This document shows positions 43,803 to 52,267 of a stretch of 64,000 nucleotides of DNA, one piece after another; position 1 is the first letter of the stretch, and each line of letters opens with the position of its first letter. The position numbers were made by a program, and so were the translations under genes. The notes beneath the pieces are model-generated. The model saw only the letters and a list, made by a program, of their open reading frames with translations, was not told the origin of the DNA and searched no databases. Source of the DNA: an uncultured Ruminiclostridium sp. (GTDB lineage Bacteria > Bacillota > Clostridia > Oscillospirales > Ruminococcaceae); assembly GCA_934454635.1 (NCBI GenBank), contig CAKSFR010000002.1, positions 175,028 through 239,027 on the forward strand, read 5' to 3'.

Positions 43803-44336
43803 TTATTCAACCGGAGCAAAGCTGTGCTGATCGTTGTCATAGATGAGCTTGTTTATATCAAGCACCAGCTTTATTCCGTCGGACATTTCAAGCAGATATT
43901 TGATGAACTTGTTGCTGTTTACGCTCGTGCTTTCGGGCGATTTTGCGATATGCTGCTGCGAAACCGAGAGAACCTCGAGAACCTCGTCGACGATTACGCC
44001 GACCTGAACGTCGTCTATGTACACGATGATCGTGCAGGTACGCTCGTCGTAGGGGATCTCCTCTCTGCCGAAGCGGCTGCGTATGCTTACAACGGGGAGA
44101 ACCTTGCTTCTTACGTTGATAATTCCCTTTATATAGGGCGGAACGCCGGGAACGGCGGTAATATGCGGAACGCCGATAATTTCCACTACGTTCGGTATCT
44201 CTATTCCGTAAACCTGATTGTCGATGTGAAAGGTCAGAACCTTTGTTATTTCGCGTTCCTTTTCCTCTGCGGCTTCGACCTTGTTTTTCTTTAACTGCTC
44301 CTGCTTTTCAAGAAGCTCTTTAAAATCCATAGCCAT
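43803..44336 (-). CDS. cheW: Chemotaxis coupling protein CheW
   Basis: 177 residues from the ATG at 44336 (GAGGAGG eight bases upstream). Links receptors to CheA. The CheW domain runs from about residue 30 (FHIDNQVYGIEIPNVVEIIG) to the end; the first ~30 residues are a charged helix (KELLEKQEQLKKNKVEA). It starts 13 bases after cheA ends. Confidence 0.94.
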   Translation of the reverse strand: MAMDFKELLEKQEQLKKNKVEAAEEKEREITKVLTFHIDNQVYGIEIPNVVEIIGVPHITAVPGVPPYIKGIINVRSKVLPVVSIRSRFGREEIPYDERTCTIIVYIDDVQVGVIVDEVLEVLSVSQQHIAKSPESTSVNSNKFIKYLLEMSDGIKLVLDINKLIYDNDQHSFAPVE

Positions 44337-44349
44337 TTCCGTTTCCTCC

Positions 44350-46452
44350 TCAGCACGACGCAACAAGCGTATTTACGTCAACGATAAGCGAAATGCTTCC
44401 GTCGCCCATTATCGTACAGCCCGAAAGCCCCTCGCCCTTTATATTGTACTGTGACAGATATTTCGGGAAAGGCTTTACAACGACCTGCTGTTCACCTACG
44501 AGCTTGTCGGCAAAGAGGCAAACGCTGCGGTTTTCGGTTTCAATAAGGATAAGTATTCCGTCCTCGATTTCGGTTATTTCCGTCGGAAGCCCGAATTTTT
44601 CGTGCAGACGCATGATAGGGTAGCATATTCCGCGTATCATTATCATTTCGCCGTGCTGGGTATCCTGAATAAGCTGCTCGCGGCGAACCATGAAGCTTTC
44701 CTTTATCGAGGAGATAGGCAGCGTGAATATCGCGTCGCCTACTCGGATTTCCATGCCGTCGATAATTGCGAGAGTGAGCGGGATTTTTATAACGAACGTC
44801 GTGCCCTGACCGTGCTTGCTTTCAACCGCAAGGCTTCCTCCGACCTTTTCGATATTCTTCTTTACAACGTCCATACCGACGCCTCTGCCGCTGTATTCGG
44901 TAACTACGTCGTTTGTCGAGAAGCCCGGCAGGAGTATCATATTTTGAATTTCGCGCTCGGTATATTCGTTCTCGGGCTTTGTGAGAAGTCCGTTTTCCAT
45001 TGCTTTTTGAAGGACCTTTTCCGTGTCGATACCCTTGCCGTCATCGGCAACAGTGATTATTACCTCGCCGGAAGCGTTTCTCGCGGAAAGGGTTATCGTA
45101 GCCTTTGCGGGCTTTCCGTTAGCAACGCGTTCTTCGGACGTGTCCTCAACTCCGTGATCCATGCAGTTGCGGACGAGGTGCATGAGCGGGTCGTTGAGGT
45201 TGTCCACGATAGACTTATCGACCTCGGTCATTTCTCCCTCTGTCTTGAGCTCAACGTCCTTTCCGAGCTTAACCTTCATGTCGCGGACGATACGGTTCAT
45301 TTTCTGGAAAGGTCCGGTGAGAGGAACCATTCGTATAGACATTACGGTGTCCTGAAGCTCGTTTGTGAGCTTGCGGAGCTCGCGCGCCGCCTTTGAGAAG
45401 CTCTCAAGGCGCAGCCCGTCAAGCTCGGGATTGGATATTACCATTGACTCGGTCGTGATTATTTCGCCGACAATGTCGTGAAGCTGGTCAAGCTTTGTGA
45501 GGTTTACGCTTATAAGGCTCTGCTTGCCTGCGCCGTTTGTTTTTGCGTCGGCGGCGGGAGCCTTTTTCTGTTCAGGCTTTGCCGCGGGCTTAGGCTGAGC
45601 GGGCGCGGGAGCGGCAGACTGCGCGGGAGCTTCCGCTGTCGGCGCGGGCTGTGCTTCGGGCTGCTTTTCGGGAGTCTTTTCGGCTTCGTGAGAGCCGTGA
45701 CCGTCTATTATTTCATAGGACTGTACGTTTATCGCACCCTCGATCTGATGAAGAACGGCGTTGTTGTCGGGCGCACGGAACGTGATAAGAAAGCCGTTGT
45801 CGATTATGTAATTTGCGGAATCGGGGTTCGATTCAACGTCCTCGGGAGTAAACGAGAGAACCTCGGCTTCCTCGCGCACCTTATTAAGAAGCAGGAATGC
45901 GCGCAGGTTCTCCATTTTACAGCCGTCCTCGAAGAAAACGCGGACGGTCATGCAGTCGTCGCCCCACTGTGAATTTCCCGCAGCGGCGGGAGCTTCCTTT
46001 GAGTCTGCGGACGCGGCGGGAGCTTCGCCGTCAAGCTCGCCCTTGAGGATCTTTGCGCCCTTTTCAAGCTTTTCGATCATTTCGGAGAAATCTGTCGGAG
46101 TGTAGTCGTCATTGTTCTGAATAGCCTCGATTTCCGCTTTAAAAAGGTCGGACATCTGGAATACGAGGTCGTATACGAAGCCTACGTCGGTCATTTTTTC
46201 GGGAGCTTCACGGATAATGAAGAACATATCCTCGCCCTTATGAGCAAGCTGCTGGAGGTTTTCAAATCCCATCATAGCTGACGAACCTTTTACCGTATGC
46301 ATTATGCGGAAGATTTCGTTTATATCCTCCTCGGTAAACTCGTTCGCCTGCTCCGTGCGCAGCAGTATCTCGTCGAGCTGATCCAACAATCCCGTCGTTT
46401 CAAAAATATAGACATCGAGCATAGACTCCATTCCGGGTTCTACCTTAGCCAT
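44350..46452 (-). CDS. cheA: Chemotaxis histidine kinase CheA
   Basis: 700 residues. Hpt domain with the phosphorylated His52 in MHTVKGSSAMMG; a second domain (about 165-255) resembling P2; a proline/alanine/glutamine-rich linker; then dimerisation, HATPase (LVRNCMDHGVE, VADDGKGID, GRGVGMDVV, GQGTTFVIKIPLT) and a C-terminal CheW-like domain. It phosphorylates CheB and CheY (cheY is not seen here). First gene of the leftward operon; the 135-base gap to the FliK-like gene holds the promoters. Confidence 0.96.
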   Translation of the reverse strand: MAKVEPGMESMLDVYIFETTGLLDQLDEILLRTEQANEFTEEDINEIFRIMHTVKGSSAMMGFENLQQLAHKGEDMFFIIREAPEKMTDVGFVYDLVFQMSDLFKAEIEAIQNNDDYTPTDFSEMIEKLEKGAKILKGELDGEAPAASADSKEAPAAAGNSQWGDDCMTVRVFFEDGCKMENLRAFLLLNKVREEAEVLSFTPEDVESNPDSANYIIDNGFLITFRAPDNNAVLHQIEGAINVQSYEIIDGHGSHEAEKTPEKQPEAQPAPTAEAPAQSAAPAPAQPKPAAKPEQKKAPAADAKTNGAGKQSLISVNLTKLDQLHDIVGEIITTESMVISNPELDGLRLESFSKAARELRKLTNELQDTVMSIRMVPLTGPFQKMNRIVRDMKVKLGKDVELKTEGEMTEVDKSIVDNLNDPLMHLVRNCMDHGVEDTSEERVANGKPAKATITLSARNASGEVIITVADDGKGIDTEKVLQKAMENGLLTKPENEYTEREIQNMILLPGFSTNDVVTEYSGRGVGMDVVKKNIEKVGGSLAVESKHGQGTTFVIKIPLTLAIIDGMEIRVGDAIFTLPISSIKESFMVRREQLIQDTQHGEMIMIRGICYPIMRLHEKFGLPTEITEIEDGILILIETENRSVCLFADKLVGEQQVVVKPFPKYLSQYNIKGEGLSGCTIMGDGSISLIVDVNTLVASC

Positions 46453-46521
46453 AGTTTTTTACCATTCCTTTCACCGCACGGACAGGTGCGCAATAATTTT
46501 GTAATAATTTATGAAAAATAA

Positions 46522-46550
46522 TTGCAAATAAACCGATTTTGTGATAATAT
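46522..46550 (+). promoter_or_regulatory. Promoter of the FliK-like/flhX unit
   Basis: TTGCAA (46522-46527) and TAATAT (46545-46550), 17 bp apart, on the plus strand. The promoter of the divergent cheA operon is not clear. Confidence 0.6.
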
Positions 46551-46587
46551 ATGATTAACATCAAAGATTCAAACGGGGGGAAAAGTT

Positions 46588-48462
46588 GTGCCGCAGATTC
46601 CGCAGATAAACGACTCGACGGGAAAAAGCTATTCAAGCACCCTTAACAACGCAGGCAGAGGAAATGCAGGTGCCGGCGAGCAGTTCGCCGTAGACAACGC
46701 GCAGAAGCCTCAGCAGCTTCAGGCTGCTTCCGACAAGAACACAAGCAACAATCCGCAGACAACCATGGGGCAGAAGGATCTTATTCCGCTTGCCGTAACT
46801 GTCAGCAAGAACCAGACTCTGGCGGTTGAAACCGTAAAGGATATCATAAACGCCGACCTGCTCAATACCGCGAAGCTTAACGGTTATACCGAGCTTGCGG
46901 GAGAGCTTGAAAATCTCAACAATTCGCTTTATGTTCCCGCAGACCGCCTTGTTTCGGAAATGCTTGAACAGGAAAATCAGAACACAATGTTCTGCAACGA
47001 CCGTTTTTACGACCTGCTGCGCGAAGCGGCGGACGGCGCGAACGACGACCTGAAAGAAGCTATCGGAAATATGCTGAAGGCGATAAATTTTTCGCAGAAC
47101 AAGGGCGAGATCACCGCGGCGCTTTCGTCGAACCTAAAATTCCTTGCGGAATATTTTTCTCCGAACAAGAGCCTTTCGGAAAATCTTTCAAATCTCGCCG
47201 AGCGTTGGAGTTCGGGAGAGGCTGAAAGCAATTTCTCCGCACTGCGCGACCAGACGGCGGGACTTCTCAAAAACGTGTCCGAAAGCCTGCTCAACGACCA
47301 CCATACGCAGACGCTTCTGCCGATCGTAATGCACAATATTTCAAAGTACAATACAAACAGCGCGATGCTTCGCGAATATTTCGGTCAGCTTCTTTCGCAG
47401 ATACCGTCGTACGAGATGCGCGGCGAGCTTACAAGCGCTTTTGAGAAGCTTCTTGCCAAGCTCGGCGGTAATGTGGAGGACACTTTTTCTAATTATACAA
47501 TAAATGACCAAAAAAATCAAGTAGGAAATTCCATTTTTGGACAAGAAAACGAAACTTTTCGTCTTATTTCCGACTATCTTGCCAAAAATCCGCCCGATGA
47601 GAGCGTCGCTGACTTCTCCGAATACATAAATGCGCTTCACGGCGGCGAACAAGACAAGCTGTCCGTTGTCGAGTCGATGTTCACCGAGCTTATCCCCGAC
47701 GAGCAGCTAAGCTCGCTTCTTTCCGAGGAGTTCGGGAAGGTAAGTTCAATGCAGGAGCTTGTCGATTTCATGAACGCGTTTCTCGAAACAATGCCCGAGG
47801 GTCCGCTTCGCGAAAGTCTTTTCGACGCGCTTGAGGAATCGGTCGATATCCTTGCGCGCGACGACCCGTTTCCCGAAACGCAGGAGCAGGAGGTTCAGGC
47901 GCAGAGAAGCACGCAGTCTGCGCAGACCGCTCAGACCCCGCAGAAGCACAGCTCGATACAGGCGCTTACGGATTTTGTGTCGAAAAATATCAATCACCCC
48001 GCGCTTAAATCAATAGACAGCTTCAACGCGTCAAACCTGCTCCAGAGCATGATAAACGCGCCCGGGGTAATGACTCCGCTCGCGCACTTTATCCTGCCGC
48101 TCCAGATAGAAAATACGCGCGCGTTCGGCGAGCTTTGGGTCGATAACGACGACGACAGCACGCCGAAATCGGGCGGCGGGACGAAGAGGTATCACCTTTT
48201 CCTTACTTTTGACGTAGATAATCTCGGACGGTTCGAGGCGGATATTTACGCGGGCGAAAGCTCGGTTGATATAAGCCTTTTGCACCCGCCCGCGTTTACC
48301 AAAAGAATCGACGGCGTAATAAACCGTGTGAACCGCATTGCGGCGGGCGCGGGATACAGCGTGAACCGCTTTGAAACGGGAGTTCTCAAAGCGCCGCACA
48401 ACCTTACGCAGGTATTCCCGAAGCTTATAGAGAGGAGGGCGGGGCTTAATGTCCAAGCGTAA
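46588..48462 (+). CDS. FliK-like flagellar protein
   Basis: 624 residues from a GTG start (GGGGGGAA upstream). The first ~480 residues are helical and low in conservation; a Gln/Ala/Thr-rich linker lies near 425-450. The last ~110 residues (RYHLFLTFDVDNLGRFEADI, FTKRIDGVINRVNRIAAGAG) resemble the C-terminal domain of the flagellar hook-length control protein FliK. It overlaps flhX by 14 bp, the partner expected for FliK signalling to the export gate. Confidence 0.75.
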   Translation: MPQIPQINDSTGKSYSSTLNNAGRGNAGAGEQFAVDNAQKPQQLQAASDKNTSNNPQTTMGQKDLIPLAVTVSKNQTLAVETVKDIINADLLNTAKLNGYTELAGELENLNNSLYVPADRLVSEMLEQENQNTMFCNDRFYDLLREAADGANDDLKEAIGNMLKAINFSQNKGEITAALSSNLKFLAEYFSPNKSLSENLSNLAERWSSGEAESNFSALRDQTAGLLKNVSESLLNDHHTQTLLPIVMHNISKYNTNSAMLREYFGQLLSQIPSYEMRGELTSAFEKLLAKLGGNVEDTFSNYTINDQKNQVGNSIFGQENETFRLISDYLAKNPPDESVADFSEYINALHGGEQDKLSVVESMFTELIPDEQLSSLLSEEFGKVSSMQELVDFMNAFLETMPEGPLRESLFDALEESVDILARDDPFPETQEQEVQAQRSTQSAQTAQTPQKHSSIQALTDFVSKNINHPALKSIDSFNASNLLQSMINAPGVMTPLAHFILPLQIENTRAFGELWVDNDDDSTPKSGGGTKRYHLFLTFDVDNLGRFEADIYAGESSVDISLLHPPAFTKRIDGVINRVNRIAAGAGYSVNRFETGVLKAPHNLTQVFPKLIERRAGLNVQA

Positions 48463-48754
48463 AATTTACGGTCAGAAAGCGGCGGTAGCCTTAAAATACA
48501 ATCCGAATCTGAACTATGCGCCCGTAGTCGTTGCTTCGGGGCTGGGAGAGCTTGCGCAGCGCATCGTCAATATCGCGGACGAGAACGGCGTTCCGATCTA
48601 TCGCGACGACAGCACGGCGGCGCTGCTCGTAATGCTAAATTCCGGCGAGCATATTCCGTCCGAGCTTTATTCGGTGGTCGCGGCAATATACGCCGAGGTC
48701 GTTTACAGCGCGAACGAGATGAAGAAGCTCAAGCCGCCGAGAAATCGGAAATAA
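48449..48754 (+). CDS. FlhB-like C-terminal domain protein (FlhX)
   Basis: 101 residues. It matches the cytoplasmic C-terminal domain of the flagellar export switch FlhB (AVALKYNPNLNYAPVVVASG, GELAQRIVNIADENGVPIY, IPSELYSVVAAIYAEV) but lacks the membrane part; such stand-alone FlhX proteins partly replace the FlhB C-terminal domain. The autocleavage motif NPTH of FlhB is absent here. Overlaps the FliK-like gene. Confidence 0.87.
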   Translation: MSKRKIYGQKAAVALKYNPNLNYAPVVVASGLGELAQRIVNIADENGVPIYRDDSTAALLVMLNSGEHIPSELYSVVAAIYAEVVYSANEMKKLKPPRNRK

Positions 48755-48824
48755 ATTCTCCCCGTGTTCATGTGAAAGTGGGCGCGGGGATTTATTCGGG
48801 ATTTTTTCTTTTTCTGAATTTTTC

Positions 48825-48852
48825 TGCAACATTTCCGCCGCGCCGCCTGTAT
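48825..48852 (+). promoter_or_regulatory. Possible ECF-type promoter of the lipoprotein-sigma operon
   Basis: TGCAACATTT at 48825-48834 resembles the AAC-type -35 box of ECF sigma factors, followed after 16 bases by CTGTAT (48847-48852). This would permit autoregulation by the sigma factor of the operon. Confidence 0.4.
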
Positions 48853-48905
48853 ATAGGGCAGAACGGAAAAAACGTTCCTAAACATTCAGAGAAAGGACGA
48901 TTATT

Positions 48906-49502
48906 ATGAAAAACACTATGAAGAAATTTGCGGCGGTTATGCTTGCAGCGGCGCTTGTTACGGCAGCTTCGGGCTGCGACGGCGAAAAAAAGATATTAGT
49001 TCCGGAGAAAACGGAAAACCCTCAGACAACGGAAAATGAAGAGATCCTTATCGGCGGCGATCCTGCGACATGGGGGGCTGACGACGGCGGCGAGGGCGAA
49101 AATGTTCAGATTCCCAACCCTTGGCAGGAATATCAGACGCTTGAAGAAGCGGCTGCTGCGGCGGGATTCGATATGACCGCGCCCGAAAGCATTGACGGAT
49201 ATTCCGAAAAGAATATATCCGTTCTGAGCGGTACCGAGTCGATCTTCGATATAACTTTCCGAAATGACAGCGAGCAGATCTGCATAAGAAAGGCTGCGGG
49301 AACCGAGGATATAAGCGGCGACTACAACGTTTACGACAAAACCGAAACCGTTTCCGTCGGCGAGCTTGAAGTGACCGAAAAGGGAAACGGCGGCAGCGTA
49401 AATCTTGCGCTCTGGAACGACGGCGGGTATACCTATTCGCTTTATATCAGCGCGGGGGCTTCGGCGGACGAGATGGCAAAGCTGATTTCCGAAATAAGAT
49501 AA
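48906..49502 (+). CDS. Lipoprotein with DUF4367-like C-terminal domain
   Basis: 198 residues. Lipobox TAASGC with Cys24; then a Glu/Thr-rich linker. The last ~110 residues share a domain with the anti-sigma factor two genes later, including the shared segments SGDYNVY and WNDGGYTYSL (WSDGGYSYSL there). A role as an extracytoplasmic sensor or decoy is suggested, not shown. It ends 17 bases before the sigma factor gene. Confidence 0.78.
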   Translation: MKNTMKKFAAVMLAAALVTAASGCDGEKKILVPEKTENPQTTENEEILIGGDPATWGADDGGEGENVQIPNPWQEYQTLEEAAAAAGFDMTAPESIDGYSEKNISVLSGTESIFDITFRNDSEQICIRKAAGTEDISGDYNVYDKTETVSVGELEVTEKGNGGSVNLALWNDGGYTYSLYISAGASADEMAKLISEIR

Positions 49503-49519
49503 CATCGGGGGAATGAAAA

Positions 49520-50143
49520 ATGACGGGATATTCCGCTTGTGAAATGCCGTTGGCGGCGTTCGGGTATATGCTTGCGCGGCTTTTGCGAAGCGCCGCCGAA
49601 AGAACGCGTTTTCTTTTCGCGGAACGCGAAATTGCAGCGGAAAAAGAACAGCGAGAGGCGGCGAACCGACGCGCCGAGGAGATACTCGGCAAATACGGGA
49701 ACAGCATTCTGCGCTATGCCTACACATATCTGCACAATATGAGCGACGCGGAGGAGGTCCTTCAGGACACGATACTGAAATGTATCCGAACCGCTCCCGT
49801 TTTTGAGAACGAGCGGCACGAAAAGGCTTGGCTGCTGCGCGTGGCGGGGAATATAAGCAAAAACAGGATCGAGTACAACGCTCTGCGGAGGACTGACGAG
49901 CTTAACGACGAGCTGGTGAGCGAGGAGCGCGAGGATCTTTCGTTTGTGTGGGAAGCGGTAAAAAGCCTGCCCGCGAACTACCGCGAGGCGGTGCATCTTT
50001 TCTATCACGAGGGATATTCCACGAAGCAGATCGCCGAAATTCTCGGGAAGAACGAGGCGACCGTGCGTTCAGACCTGCACCGCGGACGCGAAAAGCTGAA
50101 AATACTGCTCAGGGAGGAGTACGATTTTGAAGAAACGGTATGA
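49520..50143 (+). CDS. ECF-type RNA polymerase sigma factor
   Basis: 207 residues. Sigma region 2 is ILRYAYTYLHNMSDAEEVLQ (about residues 63-82) and region 4 is the C-terminal helix-turn-helix (YREAVHLFYHEGYSTKQIAE, about 153-172). The first ~50 residues are an unusual basic extension before region 2. GGGGGAATG precedes the ATG. Overlaps the next gene by 17 bp. Confidence 0.88.
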   Translation: MTGYSACEMPLAAFGYMLARLLRSAAERTRFLFAEREIAAEKEQREAANRRAEEILGKYGNSILRYAYTYLHNMSDAEEVLQDTILKCIRTAPVFENERHEKAWLLRVAGNISKNRIEYNALRRTDELNDELVSEEREDLSFVWEAVKSLPANYREAVHLFYHEGYSTKQIAEILGKNEATVRSDLHRGREKLKILLREEYDFEETV

Positions 50144-50789
50144 TGAAATAATGAACAAAATCGAAGTCACCGACGAAATGCGCAGACGCATTCTCGAAAA
50201 CGTCGGGAAAGCCGATATTTCGCCCGTGAACAGGCGGTTCGGGGTGATGAAAATACTCCTGCCTATCGCAGCCTGCTTTGCCGTAGTTATCGCGGCGGCA
50301 GTAGTTCTGCCGAATTTGGGAAGCGGCGGCGTTCACACCGTAAGTCCCGCCGAAACGACTGTTACAAGTCCGACCGAAACGACGGAAAACGACGTGCTGG
50401 CAATTCCCGACATAAAGGAAGCGGCTTCGGCAGCGGAGCTTTCCGAACTGGTCGGATTTGAAGTCGGCGACGTGGACTGCCTGCCGTTTTCGCCCGAGAA
50501 AATCGAATACACCTCGTACTGGGGAGAAATCGCGCAGATAGATTACACGGTCGGGGAAAAATCCGCGTATTTCAGAAAATCGCTCGGCAGCGAGGACAAC
50601 TCGGGGGATTACAACGTTTATTCCGAAGAAAAAGCGATCTCTGCGGGATGGATTTCCGCAACGCTGAAAGGCGAAAATGGAAAATACACGCTCGGGGTAT
50701 GGTCGGACGGCGGATATTCCTATTCGCTGAGCCTGTTTGACGGAATTTCTGCGGCAGAATGGGAAGATATAATAATAAAAATAAAATAA
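50127..50789 (+). CDS. Membrane anti-sigma factor with DUF4367-like domain
   Basis: 220 residues from a probable TTG start at 50127 (AGGGAGG nine bases upstream, inside the sigma gene); an in-frame ATG at 50151 is the alternative. A cytoplasmic N-terminus (1 to about 42), one membrane helix (about 43-65), then an extracytoplasmic DUF4367-like domain sharing SGDYNVY and GGYSYSL with the lipoprotein gene. It should hold the sigma factor at the membrane until a signal arrives. Confidence 0.86.
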   Translation: MKKRYDEIMNKIEVTDEMRRRILENVGKADISPVNRRFGVMKILLPIAACFAVVIAAAVVLPNLGSGGVHTVSPAETTVTSPTETTENDVLAIPDIKEAASAAELSELVGFEVGDVDCLPFSPEKIEYTSYWGEIAQIDYTVGEKSAYFRKSLGSEDNSGDYNVYSEEKAISAGWISATLKGENGKYTLGVWSDGGYSYSLSLFDGISAAEWEDIIIKIK

Positions 50790-50792
50790 AGG

Positions 50793-50823
50793 AAAAACAG
50801 GGGCGCGAGGCTCCTGTTTTTTT
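50793..50823 (+). terminator. Intrinsic terminator of the sigma operon
   Basis: AAAAACAGG pairs with CCTGTTTTT; a T-run follows. Confidence 0.85.
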
Positions 50824-50906
50824 ATATGTGTAACTTATCCGAGCCGTAATTCATATAGTGTAATGCGGGATATACCGCAGAATATGTTACGGAAAGGACA
50901 ATTTTC

Positions 50907-51761
50907 ATGGCTGTTTTTTATAACAAGGCGACCCTTTCATATAACGGGATCGTGACAGACTCGAACGTTGTTACGGGCGAACTTGTAGAAACCGTTTCGA
51001 TCACGAAAACGCCCCTACAGACGGAATATATAAACGGGGACGTCATGACCTATGTGATAAACCTCAGAAATTCGGGAACCGCCGCGCTTACGGGACTTTC
51101 GGTCACGGATAACCTCGGTGCTTACGACGTGGGCGAAGCTACGGTCTATCCGCTGACCTATGTTGAAGGCTCAATAGCTTATTTTGTTGACGGGGCGCTT
51201 CAGACCACGCCTACTGTAATTGACACGGCGGGGCTGACCATTAACGGGATAAATATTCCCGCGGGCGGCAATGCTGCCATTATCTATCAGGCGCGGGTGA
51301 ACGATTATGCGCCGCCGACGGCTGACGGAAGCGTTACCAACACAGCGGCGGTGAGCGGAAACGGAATTGTCGGCGAAACGACGGCGACCGCGACCATAAA
51401 CACGCAGGAAGCCCCCAGACTTTCGATAACGAAGAGCCTTTGCCCGACAACTGTCACCGAAAGCGGAGTTATCGCCTACACCTTTGTGATAGACAATATC
51501 GGAAATACGGAGGCGGGCGAAGCGGCAAACGTTGTGATAACCGACACGTTTACGCCGATTCTGAAAAATATCGTTGTTACGCTTGACGGAAGAGTTCTCG
51601 AAGCGGGCACAGATTACACCTATGATGAAACCACGGGCGTTTTCTCAACTGTCGTCGGACGGATAACCGTTCCCGCGGCGGATTATTCACAGGACGCACA
51701 GACAGGGCTTTGGTCGGTCGACCCCGGAACGACAACACTTGTCGTAAGCGGCACTGTCTGA
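50907..51761 (+). CDS. DUF11 repeat protein
   Basis: 284 residues with two DUF11-like beta-sandwich repeats: residues ~25-165 (ITKTPLQTEYINGDVMTYVI, NSGTAALTGLSVTDNL) and ~170-284 (SITKSLCPTTVTESGVIAY). No signal peptide, LPxTG or membrane helix is visible. Proteins of this type are cell-surface or extracellular in many Clostridia, but the location here is unclear. AAAGGACAA precedes the ATG. It lies alone, followed by a MITE-like element and a terminator. Confidence 0.75.
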   Translation: MAVFYNKATLSYNGIVTDSNVVTGELVETVSITKTPLQTEYINGDVMTYVINLRNSGTAALTGLSVTDNLGAYDVGEATVYPLTYVEGSIAYFVDGALQTTPTVIDTAGLTINGINIPAGGNAAIIYQARVNDYAPPTADGSVTNTAAVSGNGIVGETTATATINTQEAPRLSITKSLCPTTVTESGVIAYTFVIDNIGNTEAGEAANVVITDTFTPILKNIVVTLDGRVLEAGTDYTYDETTGVFSTVVGRITVPAADYSQDAQTGLWSVDPGTTTLVVSGTV

Positions 51762-51790
51762 AAGCACGCGACGTATAACGGTTTGAATAA

Positions 51791-51890
51791 TACTAATCAC
51801 CAATAAAACTATAGACAAAAAATCTTCGTATAACCTCTATATGCAAGAATATAATCGATTTTTATGATAGTTTTTGATTGGTGCTGATTA
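51791..51890. mobile_element. MITE-like element, copy 3 (inverted)
   Basis: 100 bp between TA pairs. TACTAATCACCAATAAAAC at the left and GATTGGTGCTGATTA at the right are inverted repeats; the centre matches copies 2 and 4 in the opposite orientation. Confidence 0.8.
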
Positions 51891-51896
51891 TAAAGC

Positions 51897-51928
51897 AATC
51901 CCGCAGCCGAAAACTGCGGGATTTTTTC
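51897..51928. terminator. Bidirectional intrinsic terminator
   Basis: AATCCCGCAG and CTGCGGGATT pair perfectly (loop CCGAAAA), with T-runs on both strands. It can end the DUF11 gene and the minus-strand regulator gene that begins at 52130. Confidence 0.85.
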
Positions 51929-52130
51929 ACTCGTCCTTTACATATTCGATTATCTGTTCTACGCGGCAGTCAAGGATAAAGCAGAGCGTGTCGAGTGTTT
52001 TCGTGCTTATCGCTTCGCCGTGCTTTATGCGGTGAATAGTATTGGCGGAAATGCCCTGCTTATAGATGAGGTTATATTCGGTCACGCCCTTTTCAAGCAG
52101 CGTGCGGTAAAACGGCTTATAGCTTATCAT
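51927..52130 (-). CDS. Cro/CI-type helix-turn-helix protein
   Basis: 67 residues from ATG at 52130 (a longer frame opens at 52199). The XRE-like fold (LLEKGVTEYNLIYKQGISAN, then TIHRIKHGEAISTKTLDTLC) almost fills the protein. The divergent zinc-ribbon gene lies 138 bases away, and an inverted repeat in the gap may be its operator. It overlaps the terminator by two bases. Confidence 0.8.
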   Translation of the reverse strand: MISYKPFYRTLLEKGVTEYNLIYKQGISANTIHRIKHGEAISTKTLDTLCFILDCRVEQIIEYVKDE

Positions 52131-52184
52131 TTTTATCACCACGTCTATTTTACCATACTTAAATGATTGATAATGCTCAATATT

Positions 52185-52212
52185 TTGACTATTGCGCACA
52201 AAATATAGTCAA
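52185..52212. promoter_or_regulatory. Inverted repeat in the divergent promoter region
   Basis: TTGACTAT at 52185-52192 and its exact inverted complement ATAGTCAA at 52205-52212, 12 bases apart, directly upstream of the -35 box at 52217. Likely operator for the Cro/CI-type protein. Confidence 0.5.
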
Positions 52213-52216
52213 TATA

Positions 52217-52245
52217 TTGACAATAACGACAGAATGTGATAAAAT
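52217..52245 (+). promoter_or_regulatory. Promoter of the zinc-ribbon coiled-coil gene
   Basis: TTGACA (52217-52222) and TAAAAT (52240-52245), 17 bp apart. Confidence 0.85.
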
Positions 52246-52267
52246 AAAAGAAAAAAGGGGTGTTAGT

